This document shows positions 30,075-39,815 of a stretch of DNA of 64,000 nt, one piece after another. A model generated the notes under the pieces. It saw only the letters and a list, made by a program, of their open reading frames with translations. It did not search any database and had not been told where the DNA came from. The number at the start of each line of letters is the position of its first letter. Positions within the stretch are counted from its first letter, which is position 1. The stretch lies in the NCBI RefSeq assembly GCF_018362775.1, contig NZ_JAGYXY010000003.1:220846-284845 (forward strand). Direction: 5' to 3'. Source of the stretch: Alistipes montrealensis (lineage in GTDB: Bacteria > Bacteroidota > Bacteroidia > Bacteroidales > Rikenellaceae). Both the position numbers and the translations under genes were made by a program.

Positions 30075-32507
30075 ATGGCAATCAAGAAATCGGAATTATA
30101 TAGTACCCTTTGGAAATGTTGCGATGAGTTACGCGGAGGTATGGATGCAAGCCAATACAAGGATTATGTATTGGTGATTCTGTTCGTGAAATATATCAGC
30201 GACAAAAGCCGCAACGACCTTAATTTCATGATAGATATTCCCGCCGGCTGCCACTTCGAGGATTTTGTCGCTTTGAAAGGCCATGCCAATATCGGCGAAG
30301 AGATGAACAAGAAAATGGCGGCTTTGTCCGAAGCTAATCAGTTGGACGGAGTGTTTATCGCGGATTTCGATGATGAAACCAAACTCGGCAAGGGCAAGGA
30401 TAAGGTTGAAACATTAAGCGGACTTATCGGTATATTCCAAACATCAGATCTCGATTTCAGCAAAAACCGTGCGGCTGATGACGATCTTATAGGCGATGCC
30501 TATGAGTATTTGATGAAGAATTTTGCAACTGAAAGCGGAAAAAGCAAAGGTCAATTCTATACTCCTGCGGAGGTTAGCCGCGTCATTGCAAAGGTTTTGG
30601 GGCTCGACAAGGTGAACAGCATCCGTACCACCATCTATGACCCGACATGCGGTTCCGGTTCATTGCTTCTTCGCGCCAAAGCCGAAACTCCCACGGATGC
30701 GACCTTGTACGGACAGGAAAAAGACAATGCCACAGTCGGGCTGGCGAAAATGAACATGATTCTTCACAACGACCCCTATGCAACGATCAAACAGGGCGAC
30801 ACGCTCAACGACCCTCAATATAAAGACGATTCGGGAAATTTGCAGACATTCGATTTTGTGGTTGCCAATCCTCCTTTTTCTACCAAATCATGGTTGAAAG
30901 GAGCAAAAGAAGAGGATCAATATAAGCGCTGGGGATCGTCAATCGGCATTCCTCCAGAGAAAAACGGCGACTACGCCTTTCTGCTCCATATCGTTCGGTC
31001 AATCAAACAAACAGGATGCGGTGCTTGTATCCTTCCGCACGGCGTGCTATTCAGAGGCAATGCCGAAGCGCAAATCCGTAAATATCTTGTAGCCGAAAAA
31101 CGATATATCAAAGGCATTATCGGTTTGCCTGCCAACCTTTTCTTCGGGACCGGAATACCGGCCTGCATTATCCTTATCGAAAAATCCGAAGCCTCCAACC
31201 GCAAAGGTGTTTTTATGATCGATGCAAAATTCGGCTTCATGAAAGACGGAGCGAAAAACCGGCTGCGCGAACAGGATATCCGTCGTATCGTAGACCTTTG
31301 GCAGACCCAACGCGATGTCCCACATTTCGCCCGATTCGTTCCGATGGAAGAGATCGAACGTAATGATTACAATCTGAATATTCCGCGTTATATTTCAGCT
31401 CCCGACACCGAAATTTTGCAAGACATCGACGCGCATTTGCGCGGTGGGCTGCCTGCGCATGATATTGAACAACTTTCCGACTATTGGCTGGTCTGTCCCT
31501 CTTTACGCGAAGATCTTTTCCGACCGCATGTCTCTCGCACGGGATATTTCACGTTGAAATGCAAATCGTCAGCCGTGCACGATACAATTATGGCCAACAC
31601 CGATTTCCTTAATCAGACCGAAATTTTTTATCGAAGTTATACCGAATGGTGCGATCGACACCGCGCAAACCTTTACGCCCTTACTACGGGATTTGCGCCG
31701 AAACATCTTATCGAAGAATTGAGCGATTCGCTGCTCTCTATTTTCAAGCGGGATGAATCACTGGTTGATGCCTATGATGTGTATGACTGCCTGATGAACT
31801 ATTGGAGCGAAACCATGCAGGATGATTGTTATCTGATCGCTGCCAACGGATGGAAAGCGGGGCTATATACGCCGCAGCCGGCGGCTAAAAAGAGAGATGC
31901 AAAGCCGAAAGAGAAGAAAGCTTCCGCACCGGAGGATGTCGTGTGCGACTTATTGCCCGTTTCGATTGTGATCGACGAGTATTTCGCGAAGGAGAAGCAT
32001 CTTATTACGGCTTCCGACGAGTTATTGAGCGACAAAGAAAACCAATTAAATGAAATGCTGGAAGAGCACTCGGAAGGCGTATTAGACGAAGATAATTTTG
32101 CCGATGGAAAGTTCTCCGACAGCAACGTCAAAAAACGAATCAAAGCACTCGACAAAAAATCGGATGCCGATGAAATAGCCATTCTTACGCAATATCTCAA
32201 ATTGAAAGAGGATATTTCGCTGACGAAGAAAACGCTGAAAACTTTGAAATACGATTTACTTACGGCTTTGATCGTCAAATATGCTGGGCTTACAGAAGGC
32301 GATATCAAACGCTTGGTTATCGAAAAGAAATGGCTCGCAGCTCTTTCGGCCCGGCTCGACAGTGAGATGCAACGAATCGGTCAACAACTGACCTCGAAAG
32401 TTTCTGCACTCGCCGAACGCTATGCTCAGACGCTTCCGGAAATCGACGCCGCAATCGCCGACCTCGAAGCCAAAGTCTCCACACACTTGAAACAGATGGG
32501 ATATTAA
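30075..32507 (+). CDS. hsdM: Type I restriction-modification DNA methyltransferase subunit HsdM
   Basis: An 810-residue N6-adenine methyltransferase subunit. The N-terminal HsdM helical domain (KKSELYSTLWKCCDELRGGM...) leads into the SAM-binding motif DPTCGSGSLLL (about 188-198) and catalytic NPPF (266-269, VVANPPFSTKSW). Typical HsdM proteins are about 500 residues. Here about 300 extra residues follow, including a lysine-rich linker and a coiled-coil-like C-terminal part (KRIKALDKKSDADEIAILTQ, LTKKTLKTLKYDLLTALIVK). It methylates the site chosen by HsdS and forms part of the restriction complex. It is first in the hsd operon, with the next gene starting 17 bp on. Confidence 0.93.
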   Translation: MAIKKSELYSTLWKCCDELRGGMDASQYKDYVLVILFVKYISDKSRNDLNFMIDIPAGCHFEDFVALKGHANIGEEMNKKMAALSEANQLDGVFIADFDDETKLGKGKDKVETLSGLIGIFQTSDLDFSKNRAADDDLIGDAYEYLMKNFATESGKSKGQFYTPAEVSRVIAKVLGLDKVNSIRTTIYDPTCGSGSLLLRAKAETPTDATLYGQEKDNATVGLAKMNMILHNDPYATIKQGDTLNDPQYKDDSGNLQTFDFVVANPPFSTKSWLKGAKEEDQYKRWGSSIGIPPEKNGDYAFLLHIVRSIKQTGCGACILPHGVLFRGNAEAQIRKYLVAEKRYIKGIIGLPANLFFGTGIPACIILIEKSEASNRKGVFMIDAKFGFMKDGAKNRLREQDIRRIVDLWQTQRDVPHFARFVPMEEIERNDYNLNIPRYISAPDTEILQDIDAHLRGGLPAHDIEQLSDYWLVCPSLREDLFRPHVSRTGYFTLKCKSSAVHDTIMANTDFLNQTEIFYRSYTEWCDRHRANLYALTTGFAPKHLIEELSDSLLSIFKRDESLVDAYDVYDCLMNYWSETMQDDCYLIAANGWKAGLYTPQPAAKKRDAKPKEKKASAPEDVVCDLLPVSIVIDEYFAKEKHLITASDELLSDKENQLNEMLEEHSEGVLDEDNFADGKFSDSNVKKRIKALDKKSDADEIAILTQYLKLKEDISLTKKTLKTLKYDLLTALIVKYAGLTEGDIKRLVIEKKWLAALSARLDSEMQRIGQQLTSKVSALAERYAQTLPEIDAAIADLEAKVSTHLKQMGY

Positions 32508-32523
32508 TAAAATACGATAAGTT

Positions 32524-33765
32524 ATGCGCTGGTTTAGTGATGTTCTTGTTTCAAAAGATAGTGATATTATAACGATTCACTCTCTACAGAATGCTAACGC
32601 AGTTGATGATTTTATTAAACAGATACGCAAAGGACATTTGAAGGAGGGTTACGAGCAATTGACTATAAATTTTGATAAATCAATACAGGGTGTTTTTCCT
32701 AATGCTGCGGTGCCAATTGCTGGTATTATAGATTTCTTCCGCCAAGAAAAGAAATTGCAGATAGATGGTAAAAGTTATGATGTAAATTTGCAAAATATTC
32801 TAATACCATATGAACTTCCTTTGCATAAAACAAGTTTAGATAGAGCATTGGGCAAGATTTGGAAATTTAGGTCATCGAACGATGTTTATGAAATTCAATC
32901 GGCTATAATTCAAGAATTAAGGCGCTCAGATCAATTCGCAACTGGTATTCTAGAGGGTATAGAATGGTCTATAAACGAAATTATGGACAATGTGTTAAAC
33001 CACTCTAAATCTTCATGTGGATTTATTATGGGGCAACTACACAAAACCTCCAAGCATGTGGTATTTACAATCTACGATGCAGGCATTGGAATCTACAAAT
33101 CGTTAAAGCACTCTATTCATGCTCCGAGAAACAATGCTGATGCTCTTACATTGTGCATCCAAGCAGGTGTAACAAGAGATAAAAAGGTTGGACAAGGCAA
33201 TGGCATGCATGGACTATTTTCTTTGGTTAAGGAAGGAAATGGCAGATTAGTTATAACCTCTGAAAGGGATTCGTACCACTATTGTAATGGGGAAGCTAAG
33301 ATTTTGCGAAATAAGCATTGCTATCCAACTGATCAAAGATGTAGTACAACTGTAGATTTTCAATTGGATTACTCAAAGGATATTTCAATAGAGAAAGTTC
33401 TCACCTTTCAAGGGCGTAGTTTTGATTTTGTGAATTTATATGCGGAACAATTAGAGAATGAGCAAGGTGAACTTGTTTTTAAAATTGCAACATTGGCTGA
33501 GGGTACTGGCACAAGAGAGTCCGCAATTCGTCTTAAGAATGAGATATTAAACCTGATGAAGAGCAATTCTAAAATCTCCATTCTTGATTTTGAAGGTGTG
33601 AGCCTTGTGACATCTTCTTTTATAGATGAACTTGTTGCTAAACTATTGGTTGATTTAGGTCTGTTCCAATTTAATCAAAGAATTAAGTTGGCAAATATGA
33701 CTTCGCTGTTACAGCAAACACTTCAGAAATCTGTGATTCAGAGAATAATAGAAGAGTATAAATAA
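32524..33765 (+). CDS. GHKL ATPase/STAS-like (DUF4325) protein inside the restriction operon
   Basis: A 413-residue soluble protein that is not a standard restriction subunit. Residues about 145-240 hold GHKL-ATPase signatures: the N-box EIMDNVLNHSKS (about 151-162), G1 box DAGIGIYKS (about 185) and G2 box GQGNGMHGLFSL (about 223). The C-terminus (about 340-413) is a STAS-like DUF4325 domain (KISILDFEGVSLVTSSFIDE). The N-terminal 20-100 may be a second STAS-like fold. It resembles an anti-sigma-type kinase fused to its partner and could act as a switch on the hsd complex, but that is inference. It lies 17 bp after hsdM and 3 bp before hsdS, so it is translated with them. It is clearly AT-richer than the flanking hsdM and hsdR. 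Confidence 0.78.
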   Translation: MRWFSDVLVSKDSDIITIHSLQNANAVDDFIKQIRKGHLKEGYEQLTINFDKSIQGVFPNAAVPIAGIIDFFRQEKKLQIDGKSYDVNLQNILIPYELPLHKTSLDRALGKIWKFRSSNDVYEIQSAIIQELRRSDQFATGILEGIEWSINEIMDNVLNHSKSSCGFIMGQLHKTSKHVVFTIYDAGIGIYKSLKHSIHAPRNNADALTLCIQAGVTRDKKVGQGNGMHGLFSLVKEGNGRLVITSERDSYHYCNGEAKILRNKHCYPTDQRCSTTVDFQLDYSKDISIEKVLTFQGRSFDFVNLYAEQLENEQGELVFKIATLAEGTGTRESAIRLKNEILNLMKSNSKISILDFEGVSLVTSSFIDELVAKLLVDLGLFQFNQRIKLANMTSLLQQTLQKSVIQRIIEEYK

Positions 33766-33768
33766 TAT

Positions 33769-35661
33769 ATGAATATACCAACAGGATATAAACAGACCGA
33801 ACTGGGAATTATTCCAGAGGAATGGGAAATTATGCAATTAGGAGATATAGGCATTTTCTCTAAAGGGAATAGTATTTCCAAAGCTGAATCTAATTCTGGA
33901 AATATTCCATGTGTAAGATATGGTGAAATATACACCGTACATGATATTTATATCAAAAAGTTCTATTCTTTTATATCTAAAGATATCGCAAAGCATTCAA
34001 AATTATTAAAAAATGGCGATATCCTTTTTGCTGCATCAGGAGAAACAAAAGAGGATATTGGTAAATGTGTTGCTTTTATATCCAATCGCGAAGCATATGC
34101 AGGCGGAGATATCATTATATTAACACCAAACATAAATGATTTCGATGGGAAATATTTAGGTTTTATCCTCAATACATCTAAACTCTCTAAACAAAAAGCG
34201 TCGAAAGGGCAAGGCGACGCTATTGTACATATTACTACCAAATCTCTATCTAAGCTAATAGTCCCGATTCCTGCCACAATTAAGGAACAGCGAGCTATAG
34301 CCGAAGCACTAAGTGATGCAGATGCGTTGATTGCGGCACTCGACAAGAAAATCGCAAAAAAACGCCTTATCAAACAAGGTGCAATGCAACAACTTCTAAC
34401 CGGCAAAAAACGTTTGCAAGGGTTTAAGGGAGATATTCAAAGAGTTACTTTGTCTGAATTAGGACGTTTTGTTAGTGGGAATGGATTTCCTCTACAATAT
34501 CAGGGGAATTTGATTGGCGATTATCCTTTTTATAAGGTTTCCGATTTCAATACAAAGGGCAATGAAAATTATTTGAATATTTCAAATAACTATATAACAA
34601 AAGATATTGCAAATAATCTAAAATGCAATATAATACCCAAGAATTCTATTGTTTTTGCAAAAATCGGCGCGGCCATACTCTTAGAACGCAAAAAGATATG
34701 TTTAACAGATTGCTGTATTGATAATAATATAATGTCCTTTATACCAAATGAGAGTATTGACGCCTTATTTGTTTGTTATTTTTTACGAACTATTTCATTT
34801 GGAGAATTAGTAGAAACAACAGCTTTGCCAAGTCTTGGAATAAAGGCATTAGGTGAAATTATTGTTAATCTACCTTCTACTGTTGAAGAGCAAAGAGCCA
34901 TAGCAAAGACTTTATTGGATATGGACAAGGAGATTGCAGATTTGGAAGTGTGTCGCGATAAGTACAAACTTATCAAAAGCGGTATGATGCAGAAATTATT
35001 AACCGGACAAATACGTTTAGTTAAGCCGTTAGCGCCGATTATTCCGCTTGAAACTCCAGATGCTCAAATTCGTGAAATTCCTCTGCAAACACATGTAGTT
35101 GCCGGACATATCGTAAATGCATTATATCAATCATCAGGATGGGGACGTACCAAATTGCAAAAATCGTTGCATTTGGTCGGGTATCATTGCCAACTCGATT
35201 TCGGAAACGACTATATTCGCAATACGGCAGGACCAGACGATCAGGTGATGATGAATCACATCGACAGTAAGTTCAAGCAATATCGTCATGTCAAAATAGA
35301 GGCAAAAAAAGAGAATGGCAAGACACGATATAATTATATTCCTACTACAATGATCGACGAATTGGAACAGGTGTATGAAACACATCCTCAAACAATTCGC
35401 CACGCAGTCGATTCTTTGATAAACAAAATTAAAAAGATGGATTTGACCCGTGCAGAGATTGTTTCGACGCTATATGCCGTATGGAACAACCGAATCATAA
35501 AAGAGGAACCGATATCCGACGATCTGTTACTGGAAGATTTCTATGCTTGGAGTAAGCACAAATCGGATTTCAGTCGAGACCTTGTATTGCAAGGATTAAT
35601 TTATATGCGCAAGGAGGGAATTATTCCGACGGGCTGGGGAAAATATATTGGAAAGAAATAA
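33769..35661 (+). CDS. hsdS: Type I restriction specificity subunit HsdS with C-terminal extension
   Basis: This 630-residue protein has two target-recognition domains (about 20-160 and 225-375), each followed by a conserved helix-forming region (KEQRAIAEALSDADALIAAL near 175 and EEQRAIAKTLLDMDKEIADL near 370, both leading to QQLLTGKKRL or QKLLTGQIRL). That is a complete HsdS by about residue 420. About 200 further residues follow (AGHIVNALYQSSGWGRTKLQ ... ending PTGWGKYIGKK), which resemble a Panacea/DUF4065-like domain (GRTKLQK.LHL, .AGPDD). HsdS sets the DNA sequence recognised. The TRDs are the most AT-rich part of the island, consistent with exchange. Confidence 0.9.
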   Translation: MNIPTGYKQTELGIIPEEWEIMQLGDIGIFSKGNSISKAESNSGNIPCVRYGEIYTVHDIYIKKFYSFISKDIAKHSKLLKNGDILFAASGETKEDIGKCVAFISNREAYAGGDIIILTPNINDFDGKYLGFILNTSKLSKQKASKGQGDAIVHITTKSLSKLIVPIPATIKEQRAIAEALSDADALIAALDKKIAKKRLIKQGAMQQLLTGKKRLQGFKGDIQRVTLSELGRFVSGNGFPLQYQGNLIGDYPFYKVSDFNTKGNENYLNISNNYITKDIANNLKCNIIPKNSIVFAKIGAAILLERKKICLTDCCIDNNIMSFIPNESIDALFVCYFLRTISFGELVETTALPSLGIKALGEIIVNLPSTVEEQRAIAKTLLDMDKEIADLEVCRDKYKLIKSGMMQKLLTGQIRLVKPLAPIIPLETPDAQIREIPLQTHVVAGHIVNALYQSSGWGRTKLQKSLHLVGYHCQLDFGNDYIRNTAGPDDQVMMNHIDSKFKQYRHVKIEAKKENGKTRYNYIPTTMIDELEQVYETHPQTIRHAVDSLINKIKKMDLTRAEIVSTLYAVWNNRIIKEEPISDDLLLEDFYAWSKHKSDFSRDLVLQGLIYMRKEGIIPTGWGKYIGKK

Positions 35662-35665
35662 GAAC

Positions 35666-38600
35666 ATGGACACAAACATCGGGGCAAAGGAACGAATCTC
35701 GCAGGAACGGCTTGTCGGGCTGTTTCAAAACATATTGCAATACGATTATCTCGGTAATTGGGAATACCGCGAAGGCAATGCGAATGTAGAGGAGGTGTTG
35801 TTGCATCGTTATTTGAAGAGACGGAGTTATGCCGATAAGGAGATCGACAAGGCCGTTGCGAAACTCAAACAAGCAGCGGCCAATATCGGCATAGGTTTGT
35901 ACAACGCCAACCATGAGGTCTATACGTTGCTGCGTTATGGCGTAAACGTGCAGTCGGAAGTATCGGAGCACAAAAAGATGGTACACCTTATCGACTGGGC
36001 GAACCCGATGGAGAATGATTTTCAGCTTGCCGAAGAGGTGACTGTACAAGGCAAAAGCGACCGCCGCCCCGATCTGGTCATTTATGTCAACGGAATCGCC
36101 GTAGCCGTCATCGAGCTCAAACGCAGCAAGGTGTCCGTTCATGAAGGGATTCGTCAGAACATCCGCAATCAAGAAGACGAATATATTCCCCGATTCTTTA
36201 CGACCGTACAATTGTTGTTCGCAGGTAATGATACCGAGGGGCTGCATTACGGAGTAATCAAAACACCCGAAAAGTTCTGGCTTCGTTGGAAAGAACCGTG
36301 CGGCGAACCGTGTGAACCTTCTCTGTTTACACCAGATTGTCATCCGAATGAACTGGATCGCAGCGTTTTGCAATTTTTCGAACCGCATCGGCTGTTGGAA
36401 TACATACACGATTTTATTATTTTCGACGGCGGCCGCAAAAAGACAGCCCGACCGAATCAGTATTTCGCAATCAAGGCGGCGCAACCACGTGTGCGTAATA
36501 AAGAAAGCGGCATTATCTGGCATTCGCAAGGTGCAGGGAAAAGTCTTACGATGGTTTGGTTGGCACAGTGGATTCGCGAAAATGTTGTGGATGCCCGTGT
36601 GGTCGTCATCACCGATCGTGACGAACTGGACAAACAGATCGAAACCGGATTCAAGGATGCGGGTGAGAAAATCCGACGCGCCCGAAGCGGAGCACAATTG
36701 GTCTCGATGCTCAATGAAGCCGAACCGTGGCTGATTTGCACCCTCATCCATAAATTCGGCAACCGAAACGATAACGACGGCATATCAGTCGGAGGGAAAA
36801 AAGCGGTAAAATCGCTCGATTTCTATTTGGAGGAGGTTGCAAAGAAGCTTCCGCAGGGGTTTCAGGCCAAAGGCAATATCTATGTCTTTATCGACGAGTG
36901 TCATCGCTCGCAGGGCGGTATGCTGCACGAAGCGATGAAGCATATCATGGGTGAACGTGTCATGTTAATCGGCTTTACCGGAACCCCATTATTGCATACG
37001 GACAAGAAGAAATCCATCGAGACATTCGGTTCATACATACACAGCTATAAATTCCACGAAGCCGTTCGAGACAAGGTTATCCTCGACCTACGCTACGAAG
37101 CCCGGAATGTGGAGCAATTCCTCGGCAAGCGCGAAAAGATCGACGAGTGGTTCGATTCCAAGACAGCAGGGTTGAGCAAGGTCGCCCGGTCGCTACTGAA
37201 AGCGCGCTGGGCGAAGATGGAAAAATTGTTCAGCAGCAAGGAACGTATCCATCGCATCGTGGCGGATATATGCCAAGATATGGATACGAAACGGGCCCTG
37301 TCGGGCGGATACGGCAATGCAATGCTTGTAGCCGATTCTATTTATCAGGCCTGTCGCTATTGGGAGGTGTTCCAATCTACTGAATTGAAAAGGCATTGCG
37401 CCGTTGTGACGAGCTACGATGCGAACAGTTCGTCGGTAAAGGACGAATACGTCGGCGAAGGCGAAACGGAAGATTTTACCAAATACGAAATCTACAAAAG
37501 AATGATCGGCGACCGCACGCCCGAACAGTTCGAAGCATGGGCGAAGAAGGAATTCGTAGAACATCCAGCAGATATGAAACTGCTGATCGTCGTGGATAAA
37601 TTGCTCACCGGATTCGATGCGCCGTCGGCTACCTACCTGTATATTGACAAAAAGATGCGTGACCACAACCTGTTTCAGGCGATTTGTCGCGTGAACAGAG
37701 TGGACAGCGACGAAAAGGATTTCGGTTATATCATTGATTATCAAGATTTGTTTGGTGCTATCAAAAACGCAATCGAAGATTATACGAACGGGGCGTTCGA
37801 TCAATATGACGCTGCAGATATTCAAGGCTTACTGACCAATCGTCTGACCGAGGGACGCAAAGGGTTAGAAGAAGCCATACAAGCGGTATATACATTGTGC
37901 GAACCCGTAAATCCGCAAACGCAAGCCGGATATTTCGCCTATTTCGTTTATTCGGAAACAACGCCAATCAAGGAACAGCAGGATGAATGCAAAGCGAATG
38001 CCGCGAAGCGCGAAACATTCTATAAACAGGTGTCGGTTCTCGTCCGTCGATATATTGATATTGCCAACGAAATGGCGGCGGCGGGATACACGAAAGAAGA
38101 GGCCAAGCATATCAAACAGCAGGTCGATTATTTCAACAACCTGAAAGATGAAATAAAACTCAAAAGTGGCGATGCACTTGATTTGAAATTGTATGATCCG
38201 GCCATGCGCCAGTTAATCGACAACTACGTGCGGGCCGACGACAGCGAGAAACTGGTCGAGTTGGCTGATGTTTCTTTTCTTGATTTGCTTGATATTGACG
38301 GCGTACAAGCCATCGAAGCTCTTCCTAAGAATATTCGGCAGAACGAGCGCTCTGTTGCCGAAGTGTTGGCTGCCAACATGCGCAAGATGATTATCAGCGA
38401 GCGACCGAACAATCCCGCTTATTTCGACAGAATGTCAGATTTGCTGAATCAATTATTACAGAAACAGCACGATGGGAAATTGCAATATAAAGAGTTGATC
38501 GAACAGCTTATCGAAAAGCTCAAAGAAATGCGTTCGGAAACACGTACGAAATATCCGACAACGCTCGATACCAAAGGAAAACGTGCCCTATACGATAATC

Positions 38601-38797
38601 TGAATCATAACGAAGAACTCGCAATTCGCGTACACAATGCCGTAAAAGCTAATGCCCGAGATGGCTTCAGGGATGTAAGCGGCAGCAGATTGAAGATGAA
38701 AGCAGTGCGCAAAGCCGTCCGCAATGCTTTACCAGACACGACAGAAGACAAGATTGATGATATTATGCAAATTATCATCTCACAAAAAGAGTATTGA
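35666..38797 (+). CDS. hsdR: Type I restriction endonuclease motor/nuclease subunit HsdR
   Basis: A 1043-residue HsdR. The N-terminal PD-(D/E)xK nuclease is visible as RRPDLVIYVNGIAVAVIELK RSK (D about 136, ELK about 150). The SF2 motor follows, with Walker A in SQGAGKSLTM (about 286-292), motif II DECH (about 412), GFTGTP (motif III) and a motif VI-like QAICRVNR. The C-terminal part is a long helical subunit-binding region (about 750-1043). It cleaves unmodified foreign DNA after ATP-driven translocation. The ATG at 35666 lies 4 bp after hsdS; the in-frame TTG six codons upstream lies within hsdS. No frameshift is seen, so the restriction system appears complete. Confidence 0.94.
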   Translation: MDTNIGAKERISQERLVGLFQNILQYDYLGNWEYREGNANVEEVLLHRYLKRRSYADKEIDKAVAKLKQAAANIGIGLYNANHEVYTLLRYGVNVQSEVSEHKKMVHLIDWANPMENDFQLAEEVTVQGKSDRRPDLVIYVNGIAVAVIELKRSKVSVHEGIRQNIRNQEDEYIPRFFTTVQLLFAGNDTEGLHYGVIKTPEKFWLRWKEPCGEPCEPSLFTPDCHPNELDRSVLQFFEPHRLLEYIHDFIIFDGGRKKTARPNQYFAIKAAQPRVRNKESGIIWHSQGAGKSLTMVWLAQWIRENVVDARVVVITDRDELDKQIETGFKDAGEKIRRARSGAQLVSMLNEAEPWLICTLIHKFGNRNDNDGISVGGKKAVKSLDFYLEEVAKKLPQGFQAKGNIYVFIDECHRSQGGMLHEAMKHIMGERVMLIGFTGTPLLHTDKKKSIETFGSYIHSYKFHEAVRDKVILDLRYEARNVEQFLGKREKIDEWFDSKTAGLSKVARSLLKARWAKMEKLFSSKERIHRIVADICQDMDTKRALSGGYGNAMLVADSIYQACRYWEVFQSTELKRHCAVVTSYDANSSSVKDEYVGEGETEDFTKYEIYKRMIGDRTPEQFEAWAKKEFVEHPADMKLLIVVDKLLTGFDAPSATYLYIDKKMRDHNLFQAICRVNRVDSDEKDFGYIIDYQDLFGAIKNAIEDYTNGAFDQYDAADIQGLLTNRLTEGRKGLEEAIQAVYTLCEPVNPQTQAGYFAYFVYSETTPIKEQQDECKANAAKRETFYKQVSVLVRRYIDIANEMAAAGYTKEEAKHIKQQVDYFNNLKDEIKLKSGDALDLKLYDPAMRQLIDNYVRADDSEKLVELADVSFLDLLDIDGVQAIEALPKNIRQNERSVAEVLAANMRKMIISERPNNPAYFDRMSDLLNQLLQKQHDGKLQYKELIEQLIEKLKEMRSETRTKYPTTLDTKGKRALYDNLNHNEELAIRVHNAVKANARDGFRDVSGSRLKMKAVRKAVRNALPDTTEDKIDDIMQIIISQKEY

Positions 38798-39492
38798 TGA
38801 CTGTTATCACCCTATCCGATCTGTCTGCCGAGATTGAGTGGAAGGCTATCAAAAACGTGCATTTGACCATCTATCCGCCCGATGCGCGAATACATGTCTC
38901 TGCTCCCCTTGCCATGACAGAAGATGCTATCAGGTTATTTCTAATAACTAAACTTCCGTGGATTCGGCAACGTGTGTCGCAGATTCTCGATCAAAACCGC
39001 CAGACGCCTCGCGAATATGTTTCGGGAGAAAATCACTATTACAAAGGACAACGGTATCGTTTGAAAGTCGTTTACGACCATATTCCTGCAAAAGTCGAAG
39101 TGCAAGGGAACGAATATCTTGTTTTGCATGTTCGCGAAAACTGCCCGTTGGAACGCAGAGCCGAGATACTTAAAGAGTGGTATCGTGCAGAGTTGAAAAA
39201 ACTGTTGCCTGCTTTAATTGCCAAATGGGAAAAAATTCTGGATGTTCGGGCAAATAAATGGGAGGTAAAACAGATGAAAACCCTGTGGGGAAGTTGCAAT
39301 CACCGGACACGAAATATCATCTTTAATCTGGAGCTTATCAAAAAGCCGTTGCATTGTATCGAGTATATCGTTGTCCATGAGTTGCTGCATATCAGGGTGC
39401 GATTGCACAATGAAGAATTTACAACTTTACTGAACCGCTATTTTCCCAATTGGAAGCAGCTGAAAGAAGAGTTGAATGAATTTATCGTGTAG
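38797..39492 (+). CDS. YgjP/SprT-like zinc metallopeptidase (M48-type) of the hsd operon
   Basis: A 231-residue protein in the YgjP-like (DUF45) metallopeptidase family. The N-terminal beta region holds NVHLTIYPPDARIHVSAPL. The conserved MKTLWGSCNHRTRNIIFNLE leads into the zinc motif HELLH (about 193-197, VVHELLHIRVRLHNEEF). Family members are regularly encoded at the 3' end of type I restriction operons, but their role is not settled. The ATG overlaps the hsdR stop (TGATG), showing translational coupling. It is the last gene of the island and is followed by a hairpin and the right-end sequence. Confidence 0.85.
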   Translation: MTVITLSDLSAEIEWKAIKNVHLTIYPPDARIHVSAPLAMTEDAIRLFLITKLPWIRQRVSQILDQNRQTPREYVSGENHYYKGQRYRLKVVYDHIPAKVEVQGNEYLVLHVRENCPLERRAEILKEWYRAELKKLLPALIAKWEKILDVRANKWEVKQMKTLWGSCNHRTRNIIFNLELIKKPLHCIEYIVVHELLHIRVRLHNEEFTTLLNRYFPNWKQLKEELNEFIV

Positions 39493-39522
39493 GTATTACA
39501 AATGTATGACAAACAAAAAAGA

Positions 39523-39554
39523 AAACCGCGTTACAAGTCACTGCAACGCGGTTT
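39523..39554 (+). terminator. Probable terminator of the hsd operon
   Basis: AAACCGCGTT (39523-39532) pairs with AACGCGGTTT (39545-39554) around a 12-base loop; only a short T-run follows. Confidence 0.55.
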
Positions 39555-39664
39555 CATCAAGGTCTGATGCGGAGGACAAATTCAAAAAAAATTTTATCAG
39601 ATACCGAAGCAAATCACTCCGGGACTTGACATTGGCAAAGGCTGTCCCGAAATTGCCCGGTCGG

Positions 39665-39813
39665 AAAATTTTTCGTATCTTGCAGTAGGTTATTTGAAAT
39701 GCGGTATTTGAGCGCAACAAGCTGAAAATAAACCGTTACCTTTTCGTTACCTACTCTCTTATACAAAAATGTAACGACCCGATAAATCAAGTCGTTACAT
39801 CACTTTAATCCCA
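39665..39813 (+). repeat. Right-end sequence of the island
   Basis: About 149 bp, matching 26409-26556. It contains two CGTTACCT motifs at 39734 and 39745, 11 bp (one helical turn) apart, and the inverted repeat TGTAACGAC...GTCGTTACA, and ends at the attR core. Confidence 0.85.
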
Positions 39814-39815
39814 AA

